Assembly: GCA_946699065.1 (NCBI GenBank)
Contig: CAMPDV010002180.1
Coordinates: 1 to 64,000, forward strand
Origin: Loxodes magnus
Taxonomy: Eukaryota; Ciliophora; Karyorelictea; Loxodida; Loxodidae
DNA length: 64,000 nucleotides
Direction: 5' to 3'
A program made the translations under genes and the position numbers. Below are positions 36,933-50,639 of this stretch, piece after piece. Every line of letters begins with the position of its first letter. Positions within the stretch are counted from its first letter, which is position 1. The notes under the pieces are model-generated. The model was not told the origin of the DNA. It did not search any database and worked only from the letters and a program-made list of their open reading frames with translations.

Positions 36933-37404
36933 TTTATTTTTATATAATATATCTGAGAAATGTTTTTAAATAGTATACAAGCAGTACAGCTGATATGCTC
37001 TATGCAGATGAAGTGCATCCTTTTATTTTTCTTTATATATTCTATATAATTTATTTAAATTATCTCTTCTATTTATTTAAAATCCATTATATGATGTTTC
37101 AATCTATCTTATTATCTTTTCTATTTTTTAAATTGAAGAGTTAAAAGATTATTTTTTTTCAGCTTCTTTTCATCGCTTCTATTTCATAAAAATATCTTTT
37201 TAATGATTAATTTTTTTTTTTTTAATTTTTAATTTAATTTTTTAATTTAGCTAATGTTAAATACTTTTGTCTTTGCAATTTTTTTTATTTTAAATTACTT
37301 CTTGTCCTCTTAAATTTCTCTTATTCTTTTTTACTCTTAAACTCCTTAAAAATCCTATTATTCTTTTCACATTACACTTTAATTTACGTTTACTTCGTTG
37401 TCTT

Positions 37405-38187
37405 TCAAATTTTTATGTTCATTTTTTATTTTAAATTAATATAATAATATAATAATGTGACATCACCTTTATTTAGCTTGCCATAAATTAGAGTTTATAG
37501 AGTTTTGTAGTAATTAATAGGTCTCGAGATCGTATTATACTTTATTTTTTTAATCGTAAATTCTTATAACATTTTTATTTTCTCCTCTTGCTAATTCTTG
37601 TAAGTCAAATTCAGATTGTATCTCTCAATGCCTTTTAGATTTTTGAAGTTTCTAAGAATGGTTAAAATATTTTTTCTTGAAAGTCTTCTAGTTGTCAAGC
37701 ATAAGATCTTAAATAAATTTTAGATTTCTCTTTCAGTTACTTAAGATTGCTTCTTCTTAAATCGTTAACACTAATTAACCTTATGTCCATACTTATAGCA
37801 ATATCAGCATTTAATTTTTCTTTTCTAATAGAATAAGTTTAGTTCGGATTCTCTTCTCCTTATGATTCTGAATTTGATAATTAATTGAGCTTGATATGCA
37901 CCAGTTATCTGATCCTCTGGTAAAAATTTTATCTTAAATTTCATTCTATTTGACCAATTTACCTTTCTATCTATTTCTAAGGAAATAGTCTACTATTTAA
38001 TTTCTTGCTTAGAGTCCTATTAATTTACCAATTAGTTAATGTTAGCATGAGAGATTAAATTATTTATTTAAAGTCTTAAACTTTTTTACTAACTTCTAAT
38101 TATCCAATTGAAACAATAGAAATAGTTAGCAAAGTCTGGTTAATTATTAGATTTTGTTGGAGAATTCTATTATTTCTTAGATGCCAT
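37405..38187 (-). pseudogene. ORF1/Gag-like protein with CCHC zinc knuckle
   Basis: The minus-strand ATG at 38187 opens a single 260-codon frame to TGA 37405-37407 with one internal TGA (37804-37806, codon 128). Residues 127-140 form a CCHC knuckle, C-x2-C-Y-K-Y-G-H-K-V-N-Q-C, with the TGA inside its first CxxC. Just upstream are RMKFKIKFLPEDQITGAYQA and a basic patch (IIRRRESELNLF). The tail carries IYGKLNKGDVTLLYYY. CCHC knuckles bind nucleic acid in Gag and in non-LTR ORF1 proteins. Its ATG sits at the left edge of copy B, as the 1724 gene does for copy A. Confidence 0.7.
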
Positions 38188-38629
38188 TTTATATTATATT
38201 AAATTATATTATATAATAATTTATTATTATTTTTTAATCAAGTAAAAACCAAAACATCCAAGATTAGTCCATTTTTAAAATTCTTCTATAGTGTAAATCT
38301 CCAAAAATAACTCTACACTTTTCCTTTCTCTCTTAATTATATTTCTTTTTTGGTTTCTTTTACTTATTTAGTTAGTTATCTCTTTTCATCATTATCTATC
38401 CTTATATTCAAATTATTTATACTTCTAACAATAGTTTATAAGATAATTCTTCTTTAACTTAGTTTTTCTTATCGATAAGTCTAAATAATTAAATTTATAA
38501 ATATTTTAATCTTTTTATTATATCGGAACTTACTTTATTCTATTTTCTAAATTATTTTTTCATTATTCATGATTCTATTATTTTTTTATTTAATATACTT
38601 ACGTTTTACCCCTTTTCCTTAATTTTTCA

Positions 38630-38764
38630 AAATTTTTTAGTCCAACCCAAAATTTTTTAGTCCGTTCCAAAATTTTTTAGTCCAACTCAAAATTTTTTAT
38701 TCCAACCCAAAATTTTAGTCCGTTCCAAAATTTTAGTCCGTTCCAAAATTTTTAGTCCATCAAA
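38630..38764. repeat. 19-20-bp tandem repeats, copy B
   Basis: Six or seven units related to ttccaaaattttttagtcca, some beginning aaccc or aactc, lie at the position matching the 2174-2408 array. Confidence 0.8.
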
Positions 38765-39256
38765 AAAAATCTCTTGCAGTGTAAAACGCTGAGCAAAAAA
38801 AGGCTTTCACCATTTTTCACTTTATAACACCCCCATTTTCTTAAAAAAAATTCCCCTCTAACATCCGACTCATCCCAAAAACACTCCATTAATCTTTCCT
38901 TTCACCTTCTCTTACTCTTATCACCAAATTACCTTTTACTCTTTTTCAAAAATCAAAAAATTTTTCGATTCCTTTCACTCAAAAAAATTTTTTATTCTCG
39001 CTCATTCACTAAATTTTTTAGGAAAATAAATTTATAATTTTTTTATTCCTAACTCCATTTTCATTTAATCAAAAAATTTTTTGTTCCTTTCTTAAATTTT
39101 TTACCTTTTTTCAACAAATATCTTATACAATTATTTTCATCCCTTTAATCATTATTCCCTCCCACACCCTATCCACTTCAACCCTCCTCTAGTCCATCAA
39201 AAAAAATCTCTTGTAGTGTAAAACGCTGAGCAAAAAAAGACTTTTACATTTTTCAT
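38754..39256. repeat. 65-bp direct repeat pair, copy B
   Basis: Units at 38754-38820 and 39190-39256 contain gtgtaaaacgctgagc, as in copy A. Confidence 0.75.
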
Positions 39257-39399
39257 GAATTTACAACCACTTTACACTTCCTTGCACCTCTTTATACTTC
39301 TAATCTACTTCCTTTAACTCCACTATCTCTTTCTACACACTCATTTATTTTACACTCCTTCTCCCTTCATTCAAATTTTTTATTCTCTTAAATTTCACC

Positions 39400-40351
39400 C
39401 CTTTGTTACCTTTTCTTCTTTACTTCAAAATTTTTTCCCTTTCTTACTTACATTTTTTTCTCTCACAAAAAAAATTTTTTTTATTTTTTTTTTTTTTTTT
39501 TTTTTTCCTTTCTTACTTTTTTTTTTTGTTCTTTGCTTTTTTTTGTTCTTTTCTTTCTTACTTTCATTTTTTTTTCTTAATTTCTTAATTTTCGTTTTCT
39601 TTCTTAATTTTTTTTTTTTCTTTTCTTTCTTACTTTTCTTTTTTCTTTTTTCTTTTTTCTTTTTTTTTTTTCTTTTTTCTTATTTCTTTTTTCTTTTTTC
39701 TTTTTTCTTTTTTCTTTTTTCTTTTTTCTTTTTTCTTTTTTCTTTTTTCTTTTTTCTTTTTTCTTTTTTCTTTTTTTTTTTCTTTTTTCTTTTTTCTTTT
39801 TTCTTTTTTCTTTTTTCTTTTTTCTTTTTTCTTTTTTCTTTTTTCTTTTTTCTTTTTTCTTTTTTCTTTTTTCTTTTTTCTTTTTTCTTTTTTTTTTTCT
39901 TTTTTCTTTTTTCTTTTTTCTTTTTTCTTTTTTCTTTTTTCTTTTTTTTTTTTTTTTTTTTTCTTTTTTTTTTTTTCTTTTTTCTTTTTTTTCTTTTTTC
40001 TTTTTTCCTTTTTCTTTTTTCTTTTTTCTTTCTTACTTTCTTACTTTCTTACTTTCTTATTTTCTTTTTTCTTTCTTACTTTCTTACTTTCTTACTTTCT
40101 TTTTCTTATTTTCTTTTTTCTTTACTTTCTTACTTTCTTATTTTCTTATTTTCTTTTTTCTTTTTTCTTTTTTCTTTTTTCTTTTTTCTTTTTTCTTTTT
40201 TCTTTTTTCTTTTTTCTTTTTTTCTTTTTTTCTTTTTTCTTTTTTCCTTTTTCTTTTTTCTTTTTTCTTTTTTCTTTTTTCTTTCTTACTTTCTTACTTT
40301 CTTTTTTCTTTCTTACTTTCTTACTTTCTTACTTTCTTTTTTCTTTTTTCT
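39400..40351. repeat. Regular 7-bp (CT6) homopyrimidine tract
   Basis: Roughly 950 bp, much of it an exact head-to-tail array of ctttttt, with cttacttt variants near the right end. It is longer and more regular than the matching tract in copy A. Long Phe-rich frames here are artefacts of composition. Confidence 0.9.
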
Positions 40352-40384
40352 TTTAACGCACTCGCCTCATACACTCTTCACTTA

Positions 40385-40665
40385 CTCTATTCATATATTA
40401 TATACACATACTCTATACATACTCTATACATACTCTAAGTATATTCTATACATGCTCTATACATACTCTAAGTATATTCTATACATACTCTAAGTATATT
40501 CTATACATGCTCTATACATACTCTAAGTATATTCTATACATGCTCTATACATACTCTAAGTATATTCTATACATGCTCTATACATACTCTAAGTATATTC
40601 TATACATACTCTATTCATACTCTAAGTATATTCTATACATACTCTATTCATACTCTATTTATATA
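40385..40665. repeat. 33-bp higher-order satellite built of 11-mers
   Basis: Units of actctaagtat + attctatacat + gctctatacat repeat several times, giving a 33-bp higher-order period on an 11-bp base unit. Copy A has only the simple 11-mer. Confidence 0.8.
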
Positions 40666-40851
40666 ATATATATACCATCTAATTATATACATAATTTATA
40701 TTATATACTTTATAATACTATAATATACTTTATAATACTCTAATATACTTATAATACTTTAAATACTTTATAATACTTTCTACTTAATAACTTAATAACT
40801 TAATAACTTATAATATAATAACTTATAATTGTCCTCATTAAGAAAGAAAAC

Positions 40852-43201
40852 TCACTCACTCAATTGCATAGATTTCCACTCTCTATCCTTCAAAGAACCA
40901 ACTTTTATGTCGTAATAATATATCACATTTGCCTATGATTGAGAATCACTACTCCACATCCATATTACATTATTCACTTATTGACCATTGTATCAGAAAG
41001 CAGATTATTATTATGGATATTAACTACCATCCCTTATCATTGACCTAGTGTCAAACACACAAGTTTACTAAAGAAGATTATTCCTGTCCCAAATATAAGC
41101 ACACTCAGTCTCATTCACTCACACACTTGCCAATGAAGAAGCCGGCTTAGGTAACTCCATCCCATACTACTAATACACACTCAACATCACGTCATATGAT
41201 GATACCAAACTTGAATTGCTGAAATTCTTAGATAAATCTGAACTTTATATTTTACCACCCACTATCCATACTCTCTCATGTGATACCCATATTCCATTAT
41301 AATGGATACAATCCTTATTACTCAACAATGACACAGACTTATTCAAAACCATGTCGTACACCTCCAATGAATTGTAGTAATTATAATAATCATGAGATGA
41401 ACCAGAATTTGATGTCGGATCCTACCCTCCTAATATATACAACAATCTGTCATTGTCATATCCCATTTAAGAAATAAATCTTGGCTAGATCAAAGAAGCT
41501 TATGCTTTTATCACTGAATCACTACCAATAGTTATTTATAAGATCTTATCCAGATATTATTTAGTTGTTGCACCACCTACCTAGATTAGTAACTCATCAG
41601 AGATCTAATGTGTCGAGGATCAATTACCATATATTGGAGTCATTGATGCTACCACATTGTAAACACAGGAGCCATTGATACTGTCCAACTAAAAAGATTA
41701 GATCTTATTGGTATTGCAGAATACTCTCCTATATACTGCTATCCTTGGTGGAGAATTATTCACTCTCTTAGCCAATGGTAAGTCTTTTAATTATTGTTCT
41801 TTTTACCTTAGCAATTCAGAATGGACTTTATTATCAGCTTCCAATTAAATAAATGCAGACTTTAAACTTTCTTACTCCTTCAATAAGATCTTAGTCTACT
41901 CTTAGTATCTCAAGTTCTCTTATTATAATTTAGATAATTAATCTTATAACTGATTGATGGCTTATCTACTAAGAGTTAATTCCTATTGAAGAACAGTTTT
42001 TTGCTGTTGAAGCTATTAAATCTCTTAAGCATATTATAGTTATTAGGCCTGATAGTAATTGTCCTTATTCTTCAACTAAAGCTGATATTCATATGCATTT
42101 TGCTAGAGGACTTAAAAAGATTCTTATTTCGTTCTTGCTAGCTAATCAGTTAGATCCTATATTGTCTTATTCTATCCAATGACTTATTGACTTAAACCAT
42201 TAACCTGACTAAAATAATAGGAAACCTATTGCTCTAAGGAGGTGATTTGGTTGCGATATACTTATTCTTTATTTTCGTATTAGAAGTGCTATTTCTGCAT
42301 GTCTTGGTACAAACGCTTTATTACTAGCTATAGTTGCTTGATCTAGCTTGCTTAGGCTTTCTAACTCTAGTAAACTTGGTTAGGCTAAAGCTACTGCATT
42401 AGATAAGAAATGATAAAATTCTAGAGTGCCTATAAGCTTAAATTCTCTTGACATACAACAGAGGATGATTAGGAGATACTCTAGAACCTTTCCTAGATTG
42501 CTAACTCAAATTGATTCAACTAGTTCCTTTTATTCTCACACTGATTGATATTATCCTAAGAACTATTTGAGATAGCTTCGACCTAACTTCCTATCACCTG
42601 ATAGTAATCAGATGTTTCTTTAATAAACTAAATTTACTTCTTTATTTAGTATTATTAATCATTCACCATCTTCTAACATTCTTACTAGATATTCTATATA
42701 TACAGCAATACTTAAACCATATTGTCTATTCTCGATTTCTACTACTAACTTATCTGACTATACCATTAATACAATGTAGATATGTATTAGATTAGTCTCT
42801 ACTTGATAGCTCTAAAAGTGGATTCCAAGTAACTCTTTAAATGCTAGATTGCATCCTACGTAGCGATACATCTATGTCCTTAATGCGATTCTATTAACAT
42901 TGTACACATATTCTTATGCTGTCCTATACGCAATATAGAGTTAAGGAATACTATCTATGAATAGAGCATATGTCCTAAGGATTGATAAGGTTCTATGCCT
43001 ATTGCCTTACTAGATCTATTTGTAGTTACTCAATTGGTCTTGTTGTGGTGGTGTTGTGCTTTTCACATTAAACATTTGTTGTAGTCTATAAATACCTTTC
43101 AAGCATCTCTCACAGAGAATACATCCACAGTCCAATTGCCTAGGCTTTCTAAGCTCTTAGTTGAAATCTTCTTCACATAATTCACACTTGGCTGCTGACA
43201 T
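40852..43201 (-). pseudogene. RING / B-box / coiled-coil / Kelch protein (TRIM-like), copy B
   Basis: The minus-strand ATG at 43201 begins MSAAKCELCEEDFNQELRK with the RING-like cysteines kept (CELC ... CGCILCERC). B-box spacing is kept in DICSIH, YC and ICVQC. Two or more frameshifts separate the RING, B-box and coiled-coil parts. A coiled-coil frame of several hundred codons is then TGA-free (for example QDQLSKLQQENLRYQEQTK). The Kelch part (LLIQVGG, LLYILGGQD, VWIVGGK) is much closer to copy A than the coiled coil is. TGAs at 41620-41622 and two later points match positions in copy A. The final stop is TGA 40852-40854. Confidence 0.75.
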
Positions 43202-43353
43202 TTTAATTTTTTATTGAGTAAAAAATAAAAATGCTACTTAATATTTGATTGGATAGAAATAACTTAAGAAAATAATTTAAATTAAAGTAATTGAATGAAA
43301 ATAGTTATTAAATTAAATAGAAGAATTAACTACTTTTAAAATTATTACATAAA

Positions 43354-44549
43354 ATGGAAGAAAATAACCTCTAAAAGGAATAAATTACTTATAAATGTAA
43401 ATACTTAGAAATAGATGAAACTAATAAAAAGATCAAACAGAAAAGAAACAGTAGATGCTTTTAAAATTAGTAATAACTAAATTATTCTAATTTTATTAAG
43501 AAACATAATATAAACTAAATATAGATATAAATAGGTATCTAACCAAACTCATATAAAATTTATTTAATGAAAAGCTTTTTCAAATTGTAGTAAACACATA
43601 TAGCAAATGTGCTATTTTTAGATAAAAAGATAAAATAGATTATGAATTATAATTTTAATTAATGCAGAAGAGAAAGTAAAGCTGAATTAAATAATAAACA
43701 ATTATTAATATTTCTAAATAAACTAAGGATAACAGTAAAGATATAATGGAGTAATTTAACACATAGAGATTTTATTTAAATGGGAGAAGTATCTTCTAAA
43801 AGCAAGTACCTTGATGATCTTAAGATTAATTCTTTTTACCTGAATAATCATATAAAATTTGAACTATATTACTTACTTAATCTCTTCTAAAGTACTTAGC
43901 CTTTCTGTAAGATAAATAAAATATATTAGACATTATAAAACTTTTTAACAGGAGCTAGATAAAGTAATTTCTAAATTATGCTATTAATTAGAACTAAATT
44001 AGCCAAGAATAATTCCTATTGATTAATTTTTACATGTTTCATGTCTAAGATGAAGGAGAAATATCAGCAAAATAAAGAAAAGTAAGAAAGTAAAAGGACT
44101 TTTAGGAAGAATAATTCAACTAAAGGCAAGTTCAATTAACTGATGGAAAGCATGGAATAATTAGAAAAGAAATAACTAAAATAACAAGCTGAAATTTTAA
44201 TACTTTGCATTTAATCAGAGTAAAAGCAGAAATGCTTAGTTATCGAAAATCTTAAAAAATAGAAGACTATATTCAGCTGAAAAATTTTTTGTGCCATATC
44301 GTTATAAAAAGCTAGTAGCAGTATTTTAGAGAAGTATCCTGAAGTTAGTTAAATAAAATTCATAGCCCTAATTACTAAATTACAAGCATTGGGACGTGAA
44401 AGAATATGTGAAGATGAGAAAAACCTAAGACTAGACTATCTGGTTTCCGTTCCTTAAATAATTAACCTAAGATCTATACAAGAACTAATCAAAGTATAGT
44501 ATTAAGAGAAAAGGAGAAAATGCTTATCCAGCTGAGCTAAAGCAAAAAT

Positions 44550-44580
<31 letters not shown>

Positions 44581-44742
44581 CAATTAAGACGTAATTCTAT
44601 AAAAGATAGGGAAAATTCTTCCATTTTATGTTTAAAAGGAAGAAGTAACTTAAAAATAATAAATCTAGTAGTTAATTCAGCTCATAGCTTACTAATTTAA
44701 CAACTATCTCATAATATTTTTTTAAGATCTATCTAAAATTGA
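43354..44742 (+). pseudogene. Hypothetical basic protein, copy B
   Basis: Homologue of 6656-8023 with nearly the same sequence. A net 4-base insertion around 43970 and further small indels near 44070 and 44330 break the frame. An (aaag)n expansion lies at about 44553-44582. Confidence 0.55.
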
Positions 44743-44892
44743 ACTAAGAAAGTATCTTCTATTATGTAAGATGCAAGATTACTTATTTACGATATTCATT
44801 AATATTAGAATATTTTATCTATTTAACTAAAACTAAGGTTTATACTCAAATGATTAGTTAATTGTTTAGAAATTTAAGATTTGTTTTTTATT

Positions 44893-46130
44893 TCACTAAT
44901 GATCTCCTGTTTATAAATCTTAATTTGAAAATTCATTATCATTATTTAAATGAGTTTTGCATATTTCTTCAGCTTTGTAGCTTTGCTTTCGTATTAGATA
45001 TTTATCAATTCTTAATAATTGAAAATCAAGTTATTCTGACATTTAAGTTGTCTCTTTTCCTTTTTACTATTTTTTTAATAATAACTCTTAATATCACTAC
45101 AATCCAAGCTGTAGATTAAAATTCTCTGAAAGTTTATAATCTGGAGGCGTTGAAATTTAAAGTTCTGTTTTATTTTTCTCTTTCTTCTTAATAAGGACTA
45201 TTGAGTATTTTCCTTTTTGTTTCACTTTTTCCTTTTCAAAAATAACTTACAGATTCCAAATAGCTTCATCTCTTAATTAATCATAACAGTTTATTTTAAT
45301 TTAGTCTTCGACTTTAATATCTTTTTAATCCGAATCTTACGTTTATGCCTCATTGTATGTTTCTTTTGTAGTTACTTTACAAATAAAAATTTTAAATTTT
45401 TTTGCAACTTAACGTAGTACTTTCTTACAAAACTTCATAGAAAATAACTAACTTCAGTTTTTTTTATATCCTTCTATTATACTTACAATATTTAAGTACC
45501 AAATTATAGTACAGAAGAAGTTTAGGATATCATTAGTGCTTACAAAGGTAAATATTCTTAGAGTTATTATAATGATTGCAGGAAATGCTGATTGCTCGAG
45601 CTTGATCCAGTCTTTGCTATTTATTGCTCTTCTATTATTGATAATATTTTAAACCTTTAACTATTAAGCTTAAGTAGTAAATTTTCCAATGCTTTAAAAA
45701 GGATAGTTCTATTGACAGTTTGTTTAACTTAAATAGCGCTTAGAATTAAGGTAATCTTTCGATTTATTAGAACTTAGTCTAGGTATAACCTCTTATATAA
45801 TCTGATAGTTTTCTAATAAGTATCATCTTGATATATTAATATTGTTTATATAACAATCTTCTAATCTAGACGCTTTCTAGAGCTATATCTTACAATTTCT
45901 CTTCTATAAACTTAAACTTTAATATTTTCCTACTTTTATTCCTTTTTAATTGTATCTTTTATTTACCTATCATCACTAATTTCTTCTCATTCTTCAAATG
46001 TTAAATAATAGTCGTCTTATGTATGTTCATCTCTATTATAAATGAATCTTCAACCTTTGTCGCTCGTAAAAAGCTAAAAGTCTAATTTGATTGAATTCCT
46101 AGGTTTCTCTTTTAAATTCCTTCTTTTAAA
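44893..46130 (-). pseudogene. Hypothetical Gln/Lys-rich protein, copy B
   Basis: Homologue of the minus-strand gene at 8174-9410, ending at the equivalent TGA (44893-44895). It is diverged by substitutions and small indels. The function is unknown. Confidence 0.45.
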
Positions 46131-47098
46131 TTTTGCAATTCAATAAATAGTAAAAGTAAGTTTTTAAAAGTAGCAGATCTTAATTATGATAGTACCTCTT
46201 AAGTCATATAATTAGCCAATTAAATTATAAATACAAATAAACTATAAGGTTAGATAATTAAAGACTAGCTCTTTCAATTTCATCATCAATATTAACAAAA
46301 GATAAAAAGAAAAGGGTGAAAAATAGAGAATTCAAAGGTTTAGGATAAGAATAAAATCAATTTTCGCTTAAATTTCAATTTTATTATAACTAATACTTAC
46401 TCTAGTCAGATATAAGTAACATTATTTAAGCATTTAAGAATATAAAAAGACGGATGATTGAAGAGTTTCTGATCATTCAAATTAATACTACAATACAATA
46501 AAAAGCAGCAAAATTAATATCTTTAAAGATATCTCTATATTAAAGTGAATGATAAATCTCTATCTAAGATTAAATATTTGTGAATCTTAACTATATTGAA
46601 TAATTGAAGCTATTAATACTATTTTGTCTAAGTAAAGAGACTAAAAAAAGGAATTGATAGTGTCAATAAACTATAAAAATTTACTTTCTGAAGAAAAACT
46701 CAAATAAATCTAAACTTTCACAACACAATTTGATCATTACAATAAAGTGTTAACCTTAGTTTTGTATTTAATCCTTGTGTTCTAATAAACAGATATTTCA
46801 AAAATTAATTTTACTGGTTTAAAACAACTAAGTTCTCACTTTATATAAACTCAGAACGGTGTCTTATTGTATAGAGGTAGGATGATTTGCCGATTTTCTT
46901 CTTCAAACAGAGATTACTATGTTATGAATGCTTGCTTGATAGTCAAATATTTCAAAAACCTACCTAAATAGAATAATTATTTGAAAATTTTCCTTTTAGA
47001 ACTTGAATCCAGCTAGAGGCTTCTCTAAGTTATTAGATATAGTCAGATAATTAAAAGTTTTGCTTTTGTCATTCTTTAGATTAGATATTTTAAAAAAT

Positions 47099-47521
47099 AT
47101 GATTCTTTATCAATAAGCAAATCATTTAGCTTATATTAGGTAGAAACTAAGTGATTCATTAATTAAATAAATACAAAAAGAGATACTAGCGATATACTCA
47201 CTTTCATTAGCAAATATCTAAGATATTAAAGATACCATAGAAGTATAATCATATTTTAAAGTTAAGTATGATGGATAATATAATCTACTAATAGCAAACG
47301 AGTAACATCTAATAACTAATATAGAAACAGATAGCTTAGAAGAAAGATTATTTTAAAATTAATATTTAGAGTTAAAGATATTACTATGTATAGGAAGGAG
47401 TAGACTGACGCTAAAGAGTATCAAGCATCTTACGATTATTGATGCTCTTTAAATTGGGAATTAGAAAATTACATTTTTAATATTTTGCACATAGATAAAA
47501 AGTATAGTAAATAGCTATTGA
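47099..47521 (+). CDS. Hypothetical protein, repeated family (copy B)
   Basis: Identical to 10351-10773 as far as I could compare, so it encodes the same 140-codon frame. Confidence 0.5.
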
Positions 47522-47956
47522 GAACTGGTACTATATCCATAATACTTAAATGGCTTTATCATTATAACTAATAGGAAAGAATGATAATAACTAGTATTTT
47601 AGTTTAAGATTATTAAAGATGAAAAATTCTTAGTAATTTCACTCTTATTGAAATAATACCAATCTCTTGCATTTAAAGAATAGACAATTTCTTTTATTTC
47701 TTAGCATAAAAATAATAGGTACTATTTGAGTTTTAGTAAGCTAATACTGTATTAATGTTGGTTCTCTTGCTTTTTGATATAATAAGCATATAGCTATAGT
47801 TAGTTATGCTAAAGTTTGATATGATTATATAGAGTATTTTGATAGTAAGATAAGCAGTGTAACTTATATTTGCTTAGATTTAAGTTCTTAGGTAAAAATA
47901 AGCTTAAATGATAGTATAATAAACCCTATGCAAGATTCTTAAAGTAAGTATGCTAA

Positions 47957-48970
47957 ATGAGAGCATTAATTTACTTGTTGCTCTGTAATCATACACATAA
48001 TTCATATTGTTGGTCTTATAAAGAGAGTAATAGAAAGAAAAATCAGCTTAGAGTTAAATATATTTCTCAACAGTAGAATGGCTTTGATTTTGATCATATG
48101 AGTAGCTTGTAAGAGTTATATTGTTCTTTAGAAGGGCTAGAGAAGTAAGATTCATAAGCTGTAGTATTTTTAAGTTTTAAATTACTTTCTTCTTTAGAAA
48201 TTGGATTCAAAACTCGAAATCTCTCAGCTTTTTAGATTTTATAGCAAAAAACAGAAATAAATCTAAGAGGCTAGGTTGACTTAGAAAAACTAGGATTTTA
48301 CTGGATTGAGAAAGGAGTAAAAGCAGTACTTTATAAAAATAAAGATAAGAACAGAGGAGTAAGGATTTTAGATTTATAAAAGGAGCTCAGTAAATTTAGG
48401 CGGTATTAGTGTAATATACAAATTTAAACTCTGAAATAATAAATCCTCTAATAACTAAAATACCTTAAATTAAAAATTATAATACTAAAGTTTAAAAATC
48501 TTAGTATTAATAAAGACTTTAAATAAGTAAGAAAGTATCTAACTATCAAAAGATACTAATTATATCTTAGTTTAATAGTAATGCTTAAAAAGTAAATTAA
48601 AGATATTTATTTAATTAATTTAGTTATTAATAAAGATAAGACTTTTAGTCAATATCTATTATTCAAATCATTATGCCTAAACATAAAAAACTATTAACAT
48701 TTCAAATTCACAATACAATTCAAGTCTTACCCAAATGGAGGATAAGTTAAGTCTGCTGACTTATTTTTTAATCAAACTTCTTAAATTACTTAGTTTTAAA
48801 ATAGACTCTCAAACAAAAATAATTCATTACTGTAGCTAGATTCTTTTAAGCAAACAACGCTTCTAAAAAATGCAACAGCTAGAAGGAAAAAACCATGTTT
48901 AAAAAATATTAATTTAAGAAGAAGAGAAAAAATGAAAAATTCTAACTCTTTCATAAAATTAATTAACTGA
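47957..48970 (+). CDS. Hypothetical protein of 337 aa, copy B
   Basis: Same gene as 11209-12234. It is identical until 48889, where two extra A residues change the C-terminal frame, giving a stop at TGA 48968-48970. The 337 codons contain no TGA. Confidence 0.6.
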
Positions 48971-49800
48971 AGGTTATTAATTGAAGGTTAAAGAAATAGA
49001 AAAGAAGGAAAGAAATTACTAAAGTTAATAAAATTATAGAGGAATCAGGTATTAATGAAAGTTGATTCAAGATTTAATAATTTTGCTACACAAGCATATC
49101 ATTACAATTAAGTTATAATACAGCCAAAAGGAACAAATAAAAAAGATCAAAAAGAATCTTAAAGAAATAACGAATCTAATTATTCAAAGCCTAATTTTGT
49201 TTTTAGATAATAAAATTAATTTAATAAAAGTGACAGAAACCTAAACCGGAAGAGAAAAAGTCTTATATTATTTCAATGTAGAAAAGATGAGCAAACTATA
49301 AGAAAGACTAAATGATAAATCTTATTATCAAACGAAATAAAAAAATAAACTAAGAATAAGAGTAGAGGGCTAAATATTTTTAGAAGAGAAACTGGTATGA
49401 AAGTAAAAATCTAAAATTTGATTATTATTTTAGTAAGTAAGCACACCAAATTTAAGTGACTCATAGTTAATTAAAAATGAATTTGGTAAAAAGAGACTGA
49501 AATCTAATAAAATTGTAGAAGATACTAATTTGCTTAAAAAAAAGCTAGTCAAGTCCAGAAAATTTTACTTAAGAAGTTTTATTAACTTAAAAACCAAATT
49601 TTTAACTGATGTTAGAAGGAAAATGAAGTCAAGATAGCAATATACTTAATCTATAATAAAATTAATCATATAGTTAAATCTCATACCTAGTTGAGGAAAC
49701 AATAGTAACAAAATGATACTGTAGAAAGATTAAGAAGGAAGTAGAAAAAGCTTAAGCTTGCAATCTTCATAACTCTAAATAAACTAAGTTGTTCATGAGC
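48971..49800 (+). pseudogene. Hypothetical Lys/Asn/Gln-rich protein, copy B
   Basis: Homologue of 12221-13050 with substitutions and small indels. TGAs are mostly at the same places. Confidence 0.4.
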
Positions 49801-50639
49801 TTAAATAAATTGAAATTAAAGTCTAGAACTTGTGTAAAGAACATCAGCTTTAATTATCTATCATATGTACTTGAGATAATTAACTTGCATGTAATACTTG
49901 CCTAATATCAACTCACAATCATTAAAATATACTTATATAGGAAAAAATTAGGGTCCTATAGGAGTAAAATAAAAAAGCAGTTATTATTAAATTAAACTAT
50001 GCATTTATAAGATAAAATAGCTATTTTTAGTAAAGCTTAATAACAGATAAACTAATCAAAGCTTGCTACTAGAAATACCATACTAGAAGCAAGTGAGCTA
50101 ATAATTTCCTAGGTTATTCATATTTGCTAATAGTACTTTAATTAAATTTTAAGCTAATTAGATAGATCAAAAGATAAGATTAATTCTAACTTATCGAAAG
50201 TACATAATTAATAGTAGCAAATAAAATGACTATGTCTAACTCGAAGAGATTATTATAGATAAATGTGAGTAATAAGCAGGAAATAGATAGTTTATAGCAC
50301 AGTTACTTAACTAGAAACTAAATTAGCAGGATTTAAATATTTAAGATTAAGTAGGTTAATATATCTATTATAATGGTTTATAAAAGATATATGGATGCAA
50401 GTTATTCAAGAATAAAAAGAAAAAATAGATAACTAAAGAAAAAACATAGAGGACTAACTATCAAATCTAAATATAATATTAACTGACTAAGATCAATAAT
50501 TATTAAAATAAAAAGAGTAAAGAGAAAATTAAAAATAGCAAATAGAATATAATAGATAAAATAGAATAACCTATTAATTAATAAGCTAATTTATTTTAAG
50601 AACACAATAAACAACTTTTAAAAGAATAATTTTAAACTA

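Noticed and set aside
41100..41790. Plus-strand ciliate-code frame with plausible protein sequence
   Set aside because: The same DNA on the minus strand encodes recognisable Kelch blades in frame with the RING gene; the plus frame is its shadow.
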